Below, piece after piece: positions 44,870-52,380 of a DNA stretch of 64,000 nucleotides; positions within the stretch are counted from its first letter, which is position 1; every line of letters begins with the position of its first letter. The notes under the pieces were generated by a model. It did no database searches. It was given only the letters and a program-made list of their open reading frames with translations, and had not been told where the DNA came from. The position numbers and the translations under genes are program-made. Source of the stretch: Clostridia bacterium (lineage in GTDB: Bacteria > Bacillota > Clostridia > Lachnospirales > Lachnospiraceae); the NCBI GenBank assembly GCA_910575625.1, contig CAJTFD010000013.1, forward strand, positions 62,001 to 126,000, in the 5' to 3' direction.

Positions 44870-44911
44870 GAGCCGATAATATGTGGAACGATCCCACAAG
44901 TTTATCGGCTC
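44870..44911. terminator. Terminator between HxlR-2 and nitroreductase
   Basis: GAGCCGATAA and TTATCGGCTC. The same hairpin type, with GAGCCGATG arms, occurs at 56981 and 61108. Confidence 0.8.
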
Positions 44912-44986
44912 TGTTCCTATCCATCATCTTTTCGGGGCGTTATCACGCTTACCCATTTGTTTCAAATACTCATACTTATTGAATTA

Positions 44987-45520
44987 CTAATGTTCAATAA
45001 GTTTTAACTTTTCGTAATGGACTAATTCATCCAACGGAATACGTTGTGTAGCATGGCGTTCTGGGTCAGCAGGGCTTCCGCCTGCATATCCTATTGCTAA
45101 AATATTGATCGGCTCAAGGGTGTCTGGAAGCCTAAATTCCTGTTTGATAACATCGGGCTTAAAATAGCATATCCATACAGAACCTAACCCCAACTCAGTC
45201 GCTTCCATCATCATGTGGTCTGTAAGGATTGACGCATCTACATCAACGGTCTTTTTGTTATCAAACGGGCGTGTCCATGCTTTCGTATGTTCGGAGCAAA
45301 CGATGATTGCCAAAGGCGCTCCATAAAGATTTGCCGCTTTTCCTACTTTGTTCAATCCCTCGTCCTCCTGTACAACGATAAGACGGACAGGCTGTAAATT
45401 TGCAGCCGTAGGTGCGACGTGGGCAGCTGATACAATTTTTTCCAGCTTTTCTGGCTCTACCTTTCTGCTTTTGTAATCACGGACAGAATAACGTGATTTC
45501 GCAATTTCTAAAAATTCCAT
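44987..45520 (-). CDS. Nitroreductase family protein
   Basis: A 177-residue FMN-dependent oxidoreductase. RYSVRDYKSRKV forms the N-terminal FMN-binding arm, APTAANLQPVR the phosphate contact, and GLGSVWICYF and AIGYAGGSP complete the fold. It reduces nitro or quinone compounds with NAD(P)H. Divergent from HxlR-3, a pairing seen in other bacteria where HxlR controls reductases. A minus-strand TTGTCT-16-TATAAT promoter lies in the gap. Confidence 0.92.
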   Translation of the reverse strand: MEFLEIAKSRYSVRDYKSRKVEPEKLEKIVSAAHVAPTAANLQPVRLIVVQEDEGLNKVGKAANLYGAPLAIIVCSEHTKAWTRPFDNKKTVDVDASILTDHMMMEATELGLGSVWICYFKPDVIKQEFRLPDTLEPINILAIGYAGGSPADPERHATQRIPLDELVHYEKLKLIEH

Positions 45521-45600
45521 AAGTATTCCTCCTGTTAAACTTGTATTTTAGGTTTCCCTATACTATAATTATATCGCAAACAAATTCAAAGACAAGAATG

Positions 45601-45631
45601 TACTTTTTGGGTATATACTATCAAAAAAGTA
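45601..45631. promoter_or_regulatory. HxlR-3 operator candidate
   Basis: TACTTTTTGGGTATATAC and TATCAAAAAAGTA form an imperfect inverted repeat just before the HxlR-3 ribosome site. Confidence 0.6.
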
Positions 45632-45647
45632 AGTTAGGAGAATTTCT

Positions 45648-46007
45648 ATGAGTGTAAATTGCAAAAGCGGTTATAACTGTCCCGTAGAAGCAACGATTGA
45701 CTTAATTGGCGGGAAATATAAAGCGGTCATTCTGTGGCATCTCATGGGTAAAACCCTGCGGTATAGTGAACTGCATAAATTAGTACCCAAAGCAACTGAC
45801 AAAATGTTGGCGCAGCAGCTAAGAGAACTTGAAAACGACGGACTGATAAACAGAAAGGTCTATCCTGTCGTTCCTCCCAAAACAGAATATTCTTTAACGG
45901 ATTTTGGCAATACTCTCGCCCCGATCTTAGATGCCATGTGTGATTGGGGTAGTGTTTATTTAGATGAAGTAAATACTCCGCCATCTTGCAGTAAATCCCA
46001 AAAGTAA
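45648..46007 (+). CDS. HxlR-family regulator 3
   Basis: A 119-residue HxlR protein: CKSGYNCPVEATIDLIGGKYKAVIL, ATDKMLAQQLRELENDGL and PVVPPKTEYSLTDFG. Three cysteines (near residues 5, 11 and the C-terminal part) could allow thiol sensing. TAGGAG precedes the ATG. Divergent from the nitroreductase gene. The C-terminal tail (PPSCSKSQK) is longer than in the other two. Confidence 0.9.
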   Translation: MSVNCKSGYNCPVEATIDLIGGKYKAVILWHLMGKTLRYSELHKLVPKATDKMLAQQLRELENDGLINRKVYPVVPPKTEYSLTDFGNTLAPILDAMCDWGSVYLDEVNTPPSCSKSQK

Positions 46008-46013
46008 AAACCC

Positions 46014-46056
46014 ATCTCTACAAATAGGAAATCATATTTCTTATTTGTAGAGATTT
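46014..46056 (+). terminator. Terminator after HxlR-3
   Basis: ATCTCTACAAATA and TATTTGTAGAGAT pair perfectly; TTTTAC follows. Confidence 0.85.
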
Positions 46057-46128
46057 TACATCGTTTAAGTGGAACTCTCATTTCAGTACAATATATGGTA
46101 AAATCTAATTGTACTGGTGGTGAGAAAA

Positions 46129-46230
46129 TTGAACAATGATGCAAGAAACTTTGACTTTCTCGGATTGGGGCAGGCAATTCAAAATGCCCGTGAAAAGTAA
46201 AGGATTACAAGAGAGGGATTAGCTCTTTTG
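46129..46230 (+). pseudogene. XRE-type regulator remnant
   Basis: From TTG at 46129 (ribosome site GGTGGTGAG) the frame reads NNDARNFDFLGLGQAIQNAR, then EK and a stop, then RITREGLALL in the same frame. This is the first HTH helix of an XRE-family protein, broken by the stop and without the rest of the domain. Confidence 0.65.
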
Positions 46231-46266
46231 TTTTCCTTTTTTCATTACACCAAAGTTTATTTCAAC

Positions 46267-47058
46267 CTATAACATTTTTTGATCGTTCCGCGAATTGCCT
46301 GCATACTGAAATTGTGGCTCATACAAATGAAATGAAAAGGTTTCCCTGTCCACAAAGCCCACCGTTTTATCGCTGTCGTACAATTCAAGCAGAAATGCCG
46401 CCATCTGTGTACTTGTATGGTAAGTGCCAAATGATCTGTCATAGTCATATTCCGTAACATCATTCGCAATTTTTCCAAACTCTGTTTTTGTTGCGGCAGG
46501 GGCTAATACCTTTGCCTGCATTTTTGCACGTGCGGTTTTCAACTCCCACGCCAAGCCCTCCGTAAAAGCACTGACATAAAACTTTGCAGCACAATAGGTT
46601 ACTGCATTGGGAACGATCGTATAGCCGCCGCAGGAAGAAATATTGATAAGCTGTGTCCCCTCCGTATCTTTAAAGTCACGGACGAACAGGGACGAAAAGA
46701 CGGTGAGGGCTTCCACATTCAAGTGCAGCATCCGACTGATCTTCTCCAAATCCTGATTTCCGACGCTGCCATAATTTCCAAACCCCGCATTGTTGATCCA
46801 TGTCTTTAAGGGATATGATCGTATACTCTCATATAACTGGAAAACATTTTGGGGAACAGATAAATCCGCAGCCTTTACCACAATATCAAGCACTGGATGT
46901 AAAGATAAAATCTCCTGCCTTAAAGTTTCCAGTCTGTCTTTTCTGCGGGCGATCAGTATTAGGCTGCTCCCACGCGCCGCAAAGACTTTTGCCGTTTCAT
47001 ACCCTATCCCCGAACTTGACCCCGTGATCACCGTGTACTTTTCTGTGTTTTGGACCAT
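46267..47058 (-). CDS. Short-chain dehydrogenase/reductase
   Basis: A 263-residue Rossmann oxidoreductase. TGSSSGIGYETA is the cofactor loop, with ARRKDR suggesting NADP preference. NNAGFGNYG, the catalytic ISS serine and the YCAAK Tyr/Lys pair are present. The substrate is unknown. Divergent from a MerR regulator, with a MerR-type promoter facing this gene, so it is very likely MerR-activated. Confidence 0.92.
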   Translation of the reverse strand: MVQNTEKYTVITGSSSGIGYETAKVFAARGSSLILIARRKDRLETLRQEILSLHPVLDIVVKAADLSVPQNVFQLYESIRSYPLKTWINNAGFGNYGSVGNQDLEKISRMLHLNVEALTVFSSLFVRDFKDTEGTQLINISSCGGYTIVPNAVTYCAAKFYVSAFTEGLAWELKTARAKMQAKVLAPAATKTEFGKIANDVTEYDYDRSFGTYHTSTQMAAFLLELYDSDKTVGFVDRETFSFHLYEPQFQYAGNSRNDQKML

Positions 47059-47090
47059 TTACAAAACCTCCTCTTTGCTGATATAATACG

Positions 47091-47121
47091 AGCATACAAT
47101 GTAGAGTAAACTCTATGTCAA
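47091..47121 (-). promoter_or_regulatory. MerR-type promoter with 19-bp spacer
   Basis: On the minus strand, TTGACA (47116-47121), 19 bases, TATGCT (47091-47096). The spacer contains the perfect palindrome TAGAGTTTACTCTA. A 19-bp spacer with an internal dyad is the hallmark of MerR-activated promoters. Confidence 0.85.
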
Positions 47122-47140
47122 GAGATAAGAGGTGATTTTT

Positions 47141-47512
47141 TTGGAATATTCCATAGGGGAATTTTCAAGGCTGACAAATTTAGGGATACATACCCTGCGT
47201 TATTACGAGCATGAAAATCTGATCATGCCGAAACGCAGTTCCAGTAACCGACGCTGTTATTCAGACAAAGACCTCGCATGGATTGGATTTATCAAGCGTC
47301 TGAAAGACACGGGGATGCCGATCAAAGAAATACAGCGTTATGCCGAATTGCGGGCGAAAGGCGACCTTACCCTTAATGAGAGAATGGAGATGCTGACCGT
47401 GCATCGTGAATCCCTTAATGAACAGATAAGGGTATTGCAGGAACATATGGCAAAACTGGATGATAAAATTGATTTTTACCGCCATGAAATAGAACGTACG
47501 TCCCCCAAATAG
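47141..47512 (+). CDS. MerR-family regulator
   Basis: A 123-residue regulator: EYSIGEFSRLTNLGIHTLRYYEHENLI winged helix, RLKDTGMPIKEIQRY, then a long dimerisation coiled coil (about 75-118). No C-terminal Cys cluster, so it probably senses an organic compound rather than a metal. TTG at 47141 is taken as start, six bases after AAGAGGTG. Divergent from the SDR gene it most likely activates. Confidence 0.9.
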   Translation: MEYSIGEFSRLTNLGIHTLRYYEHENLIMPKRSSSNRRCYSDKDLAWIGFIKRLKDTGMPIKEIQRYAELRAKGDLTLNERMEMLTVHRESLNEQIRVLQEHMAKLDDKIDFYRHEIERTSPK

Positions 47513-47596
47513 CCGAAACACATTTCGAGTGTTTTTCAAGCCGGCTATGTAAGGTAAAAGAGGAAACCGAGGAATAAGATCCTCTGCTTTCTCTTT

Positions 47597-48025
47597 TTAT
47601 CTTAATAAAGGCATATTCCCCGTCAATTTGTTGATCTGCTTTTTATTGCCGCAGATTGCGATGCCGATATAATTTAATTTAACCTCCGATGAGTTCGCCA
47701 TTTTATTGGTGAACTCATCGTAAGTTTTACATCCCCTCGCCAAATCAGAAAGATCAACAACCGTCAGTTCAGCAAATTGCGGTTCAAATAACTTCGTTCT
47801 AAGAGCGTTCAGTATCTCCGTATTTCCCTTTAATATCGGTACTGGAAACTGTATAATTCCCATGTGGGGATTGCCCTCTAGATCAAGCACATCATTCCCG
47901 ACAACATCAGGCATTTTCATTCCTATAGTAATGCCGAGGATAGCGGCGGTGTTTGCAATAATACCAAGCGGTAAGTGTTCATCAACCACAATAACACATT
48001 TTTCATTCTCTACATTCATTTTCAT
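47597..48025 (-). CDS. DUF2000 family protein
   Basis: A 142-residue protein: KCVIVVDEHLPLGIIANTAAILG is the DUF2000 opening (PTH2-like fold), and PHMGIIQFPVPILKG is the middle motif. Function unknown. It overlaps the upstream EamA gene by ATGA and is the last gene of an AraC-EamA-DUF2000 unit. Confidence 0.85.
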   Translation of the reverse strand: MKMNVENEKCVIVVDEHLPLGIIANTAAILGITIGMKMPDVVGNDVLDLEGNPHMGIIQFPVPILKGNTEILNALRTKLFEPQFAELTVVDLSDLARGCKTYDEFTNKMANSSEVKLNYIGIAICGNKKQINKLTGNMPLLR

Positions 48026-48921
48026 ATTTCTCTTTTCATAAATGTCAATTTACTTTCCGAAAGAAACAATCCGATCAAGGTAAGCCCTATTCCTACCGTA
48101 GCCATCCATGTAACTTCTTCCTTTAATACAATAACGGATGTGACGACAGTGATGACAGGGACTATATAGATATACACGCTAGTCTTAACAGCCCCGAGCA
48201 CCTTGACCGCATAATTCCAAGTAACAAAACAAAGGGCTGATGCACCCAGACCTAAGTATATAAGGTTTAGAGCATACTCTGGCTTTACAAACTTCTGCAC
48301 ATCCAATCTGAAATCAAAAACAAAAAGGAACGGGAGCATAAAAAGTATTCCGTATGTAAATATACGCCTTGTCGTTTGGATGGTATTATATCCATAGCCG
48401 CTGATTTTTCGTGTAAGCAAGGAATAAACTGCCCATACGAATGCCGCAACAATCGCTAAAATATCACCAATGGGGTTCAGCTTCAGTTCTGAGCTGCTAA
48501 AACTGATAAGACATATTCCTGTCATAGCGACAATAAATCCAATAAAAAATTGTGCTTTCAGTTTTTCTTCTGTCTTCAGTAATACATGAGATAAAACAGC
48601 AGTAAAAAACGGAGCGACAGAAATAATGACGCCTACATTAGAAGCCATCGTATAGGTTAATGCTATGTTTTCAAGCAGGTAGTATAAGCATATCCCGCAT
48701 AGTCCCGCCGCAGCGAATGTAAGCTCCTGCTTTTTATCCTTTACTCCTGATCGTTTCGGGTAAACAGCTATCAGCACAAGTGATCCAAGCAAAAATCTGA
48801 AAAACAGTATCTCTATCGGTGTAAAATCTGCAAGCAGTATTTTGGTGGATATGAAAGTCGTTCCCCATATCACGATCGTGATCAGAGCTGTGAGATGCCC
48901 TGTGCCAGTTCCTTTATTCAT
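48022..48921 (-). CDS. EamA/DMT-family transporter
   Basis: A 299-residue membrane protein with ten hydrophobic helices arranged as two EamA repeats (ALITIVIWGTTFISTK at the start of the first; GDILAIVAAFVWAVYSLLTRK at the start of the second). It probably exports a metabolite or drug. The start at 48921 has AAGGAGGG upstream and overlaps the end of the AraC gene by eight bases, implying coupling and control by that regulator. Confidence 0.92.
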   Translation of the reverse strand: MNKGTGTGHLTALITIVIWGTTFISTKILLADFTPIEILFFRFLLGSLVLIAVYPKRSGVKDKKQELTFAAAGLCGICLYYLLENIALTYTMASNVGVIISVAPFFTAVLSHVLLKTEEKLKAQFFIGFIVAMTGICLISFSSSELKLNPIGDILAIVAAFVWAVYSLLTRKISGYGYNTIQTTRRIFTYGILFMLPFLFVFDFRLDVQKFVKPEYALNLIYLGLGASALCFVTWNYAVKVLGAVKTSVYIYIVPVITVVTSVIVLKEEVTWMATVGIGLTLIGLFLSESKLTFMKREI

Positions 48922-49744
48922 GAATATTGCCGCCCTCCTTGAAAATACGTCCGTATGCGGCAGGCGACAGTCCGATAAACATATGAAAAAAATTTGAAAA
49001 GTGGCTCTGGTCTGAAAAGCCTGTCTGTATAGCGGCGTCAACCGGGGATACGCCTTTCTCCAATAGTTCCTTTGCTGTACCTATCCGTATTGTCTGAAGA
49101 TACCTATATGGCGTGACTCCCTTTGATCTGGTAAACGCACGAAGCAATGTGGATTTACTAAGACCGCTGCATTTACAGAGATTTTCCAATGTGATATGTT
49201 CTGCAAAATGTTCTGACATAAATACGCAGGAACGCTCTATTTCTTCGCTGCACTCTGGAATACAGTTCTCAAAAGGTTGTCCGTATTGCTCGATAAGTAA
49301 TGAAATAAGGAGCAAGAGCATTTCTTCTTTTTCAAACTCTTTTGAACCGTCCATGATCATCTGATGCAAAGATTGAAGATAAAAATCCAGTTCATCATTT
49401 TCAATGACATTTTCCGAAAAACCAAGCAATGCCCTTTGCCCTGTTATTTCTTCTGCTAATGACAGCATCGTTTCTTTTGGAATATTCAAGCCTCTGTAAT
49501 CAAGCGTTTTGCCGTCACATTGCACACAACTGTGGTTATCGTTCGGATTAAACAAAAGGATATTTCCCTGACCTACTGTATATTCTTTATTTTTGCAGGA
49601 CAAACAGCGTGTCCCAGCCTCTATAAATCCGATCACATAGTAATCATGAAAATGATTCGGAAACGGCTGTACGATTCCCTCAAAACGATATGCTTCAAGA
49701 TGTAAATCGTCATCATAGCAGACTGTCCGTATTTCTTTCTGCAT
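48914..49744 (-). CDS. AraC-family regulator with cupin sensor domain
   Basis: A 276-residue regulator. The N-terminal AraC-type cupin (about 20-110, PFPNHFHDYYVIGFIEAG; NPNDNHSC) contains three CxxC-like Cys groups. A C-terminal double HTH (180-276) includes LCKCSGLSKSTLLRAFTRSKG and AAIQTGFSDQSHFSNFF. It probably controls the EamA transporter that follows. GGAGG precedes the start. Inducer unknown. Confidence 0.92.
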   Translation of the reverse strand: MQKEIRTVCYDDDLHLEAYRFEGIVQPFPNHFHDYYVIGFIEAGTRCLSCKNKEYTVGQGNILLFNPNDNHSCVQCDGKTLDYRGLNIPKETMLSLAEEITGQRALLGFSENVIENDELDFYLQSLHQMIMDGSKEFEKEEMLLLLISLLIEQYGQPFENCIPECSEEIERSCVFMSEHFAEHITLENLCKCSGLSKSTLLRAFTRSKGVTPYRYLQTIRIGTAKELLEKGVSPVDAAIQTGFSDQSHFSNFFHMFIGLSPAAYGRIFKEGGNIHE

Positions 49745-49874
49745 GGTAACACCTCCTCGCACCCTATATTCTACTCAATATCTTTGCCGATTTCTTGTAA
49801 GATATCTTCATTTTCCCAAAACACAGCTATAAAGGAAACAGGCAGAGGAATAAGTCCTTTGCCTGTTCTTTTCA

Positions 49875-50084
49875 TCACAATATTTTGCAGACATCGATCC
49901 ATTTTATAAAGTCAGAGTATTCTTCCAACTCTTCCAAAGAAAGCTCTATTGCACTATTAGGGCTGCCGCACGCAGGAAACACCGTCTTGAAGTGTTTGAG
50001 CGATACATCTGATACGTCAAATTCCTGTATCCTCTCATCTATTCCTTTCGTTTTGAAATATCCTCTTACTTTTTCAATGGACAT
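49875..50084 (-). pseudogene. Internally deleted YbaK/Cys-tRNA(Pro) deacylase
   Basis: A 69-residue in-frame product. Residues 1-26 (MSIEKVRGYFKTKGIDERIQ plus EFDVS) match the N-terminus of YbaK/EbsC proteins. Residues 27-69 (DVSLKHFKTVFPACGSPNSA and the WIDVCK end) match the C-terminus. About 90 core residues holding the active-site Lys are gone. The junction lies at a repeated Asp-Val-Ser coding sequence (GACGTATCAGATGTATCG), which suggests recombination between short repeats. Editing activity is not expected. Confidence 0.75.
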
Positions 50085-50099
50085 ATGATAACCTCTAAA

Positions 50100-50978
50100 T
50101 TACAAACTACTCCATATTAGTAAATTATCCTTAAAAGCAGCTTCGATTTTCTTATTATCTTTCATCCACGATAGATAGGAACGCACCGTGCTTCCGATCA
50201 AAACATATTGTTCAAAATTCATCAGTAAACCATATTCATCAAAAATCTGCTTCAAGAGTGCTTCAAAACTCATTGGTGTTGTTAAAACGGATTGTATTTT
50301 ATCTGCCACTTCCAAAACTTTCTTACGGTTGATCTGTACCAAATCTTTAATATCTTTGGTTGCTTCTGCGTGGGCAGGTACAAATATAGCTGCTTTCATG
50401 GATCCAACCTTATCCAGTGTATTCAGATATTCAGCCACATCATAAATAAAAGAAATCTGATATTTATTCAGAGTATTTTCGCTGCTGACACAATCCGCAA
50501 GAAAAACAACATTGTCTGGTGTACGGACACCGATCATATCAAAAAAGTGTCCACGCAAAGGGATAACTTCTAATTCTTTTGGAAAGTCAGCGTCTGAAAT
50601 CTCTTTTACATCACTTTCAGAGGCGAGCAGAAACTTGTGCCTCAAATCTTTACAAGGGTATGCGCCATATAAAAACGATGGTTCCAAAATTGGGTACTTT
50701 GTAAATGCCGCTTCAATACCATCTGCAAATATTTTACAACCTGTCTGTTGCTGTAAATATTTATTACCGCCTATATGGTCGGCATTAGAATGTGTATTGA
50801 TGATGCCTTTTAAGTTCCATCCATTTTCGTTCAGTATCTTACGGACTTTTCTGCCTGCATCTTTGTCATTTCCGCTGTCAACCAAATAAACATCTGTATC
50901 GTTTGATCTATAGATCCCAATTTTGGCGGGGCAATTTATATAATAGCTTTTTTCACCGACTTGATTCAATTCAAACAT
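50100..50978 (-). CDS. Metallo-beta-lactamase-fold hydrolase
   Basis: A 292-residue MBL-fold protein. The metal motif THSNADHIGG (HxHxDH with Asn in the second His position spacing), LRGHFFD, FLADCVS and the late PAHAEAT give the usual metal ligands. A C-terminal helical extension (about 215-292) resembles the winged-helix tail of glyoxalase-II-like hydrolases. Substrate unknown. It lies 13 bases downstream of the XRE-cupin regulator and is probably in its operon. Confidence 0.87.
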   Translation of the reverse strand: MFELNQVGEKSYYINCPAKIGIYRSNDTDVYLVDSGNDKDAGRKVRKILNENGWNLKGIINTHSNADHIGGNKYLQQQTGCKIFADGIEAAFTKYPILEPSFLYGAYPCKDLRHKFLLASESDVKEISDADFPKELEVIPLRGHFFDMIGVRTPDNVVFLADCVSSENTLNKYQISFIYDVAEYLNTLDKVGSMKAAIFVPAHAEATKDIKDLVQINRKKVLEVADKIQSVLTTPMSFEALLKQIFDEYGLLMNFEQYVLIGSTVRSYLSWMKDNKKIEAAFKDNLLIWSSL

Positions 50979-50991
50979 TTTTCTACCTCTC

Positions 50992-51540
50992 TCATTTTTG
51001 ATAGAATATCATATTGTAAACGCTGCAAATATCCTCATATGGGTTTAGGTAAGAATGAGGGATATTAGCTTCAAAGCGGATAGCCTGTGTTTCTTTCAAT
51101 GATATTTTTGTATCATTCAAGATCATATCCAAGTTGCCATGAACAACAAAAACATATTCTTCAACACCATCATTATGTTTATCCGAGTGATGCTCACAAC
51201 CAGAGTCAAATTCAATGTAAAAAGCTTCATAACTGCGGATAGGGTCAAAAGCAAAGAGAGAGTATACTCTCATTTCACCATTTTCCTCCAGTATCATGTT
51301 CTGCTTTTGTAAATCAACTATCGTATATTCCGTTCTCTGTTCTTGAAAAAAAGATGAAAATGGTATTTTCATACCTGTTGCAATTTTCCAAAGCGTATTG
51401 ACGGTTGGCGATGATCGTCCTCTTTCGATTTGGCCGAGCATGGGTTTACTAACGCCTGTTATCTCTGCAAGTCCATCTAAAGTCATATTTCTATTCTGTC
51501 GGGCTGCTTTTAGCCGTTGCCCTATATTTAGGTTGTCCAT
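50992..51540 (-). CDS. XRE regulator with C-terminal cupin
   Basis: A 182-residue protein: HTH (about 8-62, MTLDGLAEITGVSKPMLGQIE) joined to a cupin domain (about 105-180; HHSDKHNDGVEEYVFVVHG provides metal ligands). Such proteins sense small molecules or amino acids. It heads a two-gene unit with the MBL hydrolase. Upstream are two exact 11-base repeats containing its -10 region. Confidence 0.9.
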   Translation of the reverse strand: MDNLNIGQRLKAARQNRNMTLDGLAEITGVSKPMLGQIERGRSSPTVNTLWKIATGMKIPFSSFFQEQRTEYTIVDLQKQNMILEENGEMRVYSLFAFDPIRSYEAFYIEFDSGCEHHSDKHNDGVEEYVFVVHGNLDMILNDTKISLKETQAIRFEANIPHSYLNPYEDICSVYNMIFYQK

Positions 51541-51559
51541 AATATCCTCTTTGAAATTT

Positions 51560-51590
51560 ATTATAACATATTTAAACCTATTATAACATA
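51560..51590 (-). promoter_or_regulatory. Tandem repeated -10/operator of the XRE-cupin gene
   Basis: ATTATAACATA occurs at 51560-51570 and 51580-51590, exactly 20 bases apart. On the minus strand each contains TGTTATAAT, an extended -10 form, so the repeats may be two overlapping promoters or a two-site operator. Confidence 0.6.
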
Positions 51591-51706
51591 CTCACCTCAT
51601 AAATTCAAGTTATCTGATAAAAGCACAAAATATTATCTGTTGCATTCTGAAACTCTGGAAAAATAAGAGAAATCGTTGTAAACTATCCAACAGGAGATGA
51701 TAACAT

Positions 51707-51838
51707 ATGAAAATAAGAGACGATCATACCTACCCTTTAGAATTAGTTCACGATATGATCAAAGGTAAATGGAAACCGATCATATTGTGGCGGCTTCGGC
51801 TAGGGGCAAATCTGAAAAAGCGAAGTGAAAGAAAATGA
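51707..51838 (+). pseudogene. Truncated HxlR regulator
   Basis: A 43-residue product: MKIRDDHTYPLELVHDMIKG followed by KWKPIILWRLRLG is the HxlR N-terminal half. After Gly the sequence becomes unrelated and stops. AGGAG precedes the ATG. The DNA-binding helix and wing are missing. Confidence 0.75.
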
Positions 51839-52169
51839 AAGCCAGACGTCATCTGATTTCATACGCGGTATATTGGGGATGCTCTTTTTAACTATTGAAA
51901 GAGTTCTCGTTACTATTTATCCAGAATTATTCAGAGAATTGATCTTATCTCTAATGCTTATACCCATTATCTACTTATCTCTGCTTTTGAAACAAAAAAA
52001 TGGAACGGCTCTAATGTATGTTGTATTTTTATGTGTGACTATAACTCATGAAAGAGATATGGATCCACTATATTTTGCATGGAGCAGAATTGTTGATACT
52101 TCATTAGAAATAGTGATTTCTTTAATTGTAAATTCTATTCCATTCCACCAACTTCAAAAGAAAGTATGA
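51825..52169 (+). pseudogene. C-terminal remnant of a FUSC/aromatic-acid-exporter-like membrane protein
   Basis: A 114-residue frame from GTG, overlapping the HxlR stub. It has three hydrophobic segments and the stretch ITHERDMDPLYFAWSRIVDT, typical of the C-terminal membrane half of FUSC-family proteins, followed by a last helix. The cytoplasmic and N-terminal parts are absent. The abrupt join to the HxlR stub indicates one deletion that fused an HxlR gene to the tail of a transporter gene. Confidence 0.6.
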
Positions 52170-52243
52170 GCAGATAATCCTATAATATAAAACGCTTATA
52201 TTATTACAAGCCTATCTGCTTTGTTGCGTAACTTGTAGATAAA

Positions 52244-52282
52244 GCAAAAGAGCCAAAAGATTAACCTCCGGCTCTCTTTTGC
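52244..52282. terminator. Hairpin between FUSC remnant and MATE gene
   Basis: GCAAAAGAGCC and GGCTCTCTTTTGC pair with a two-base bulge; T residues on the + side, A residues on the other, so either direction is possible. Confidence 0.65.
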
Positions 52283-52380
52283 TTTTCGGGTATAAATCGT
52301 CCATTTATTCTGCTGTGGGTTTTGCTCCCGCAGACAGGGCATAATATCCATTCTGTCTGTTTCAATTTCTTGCCTGCCTT

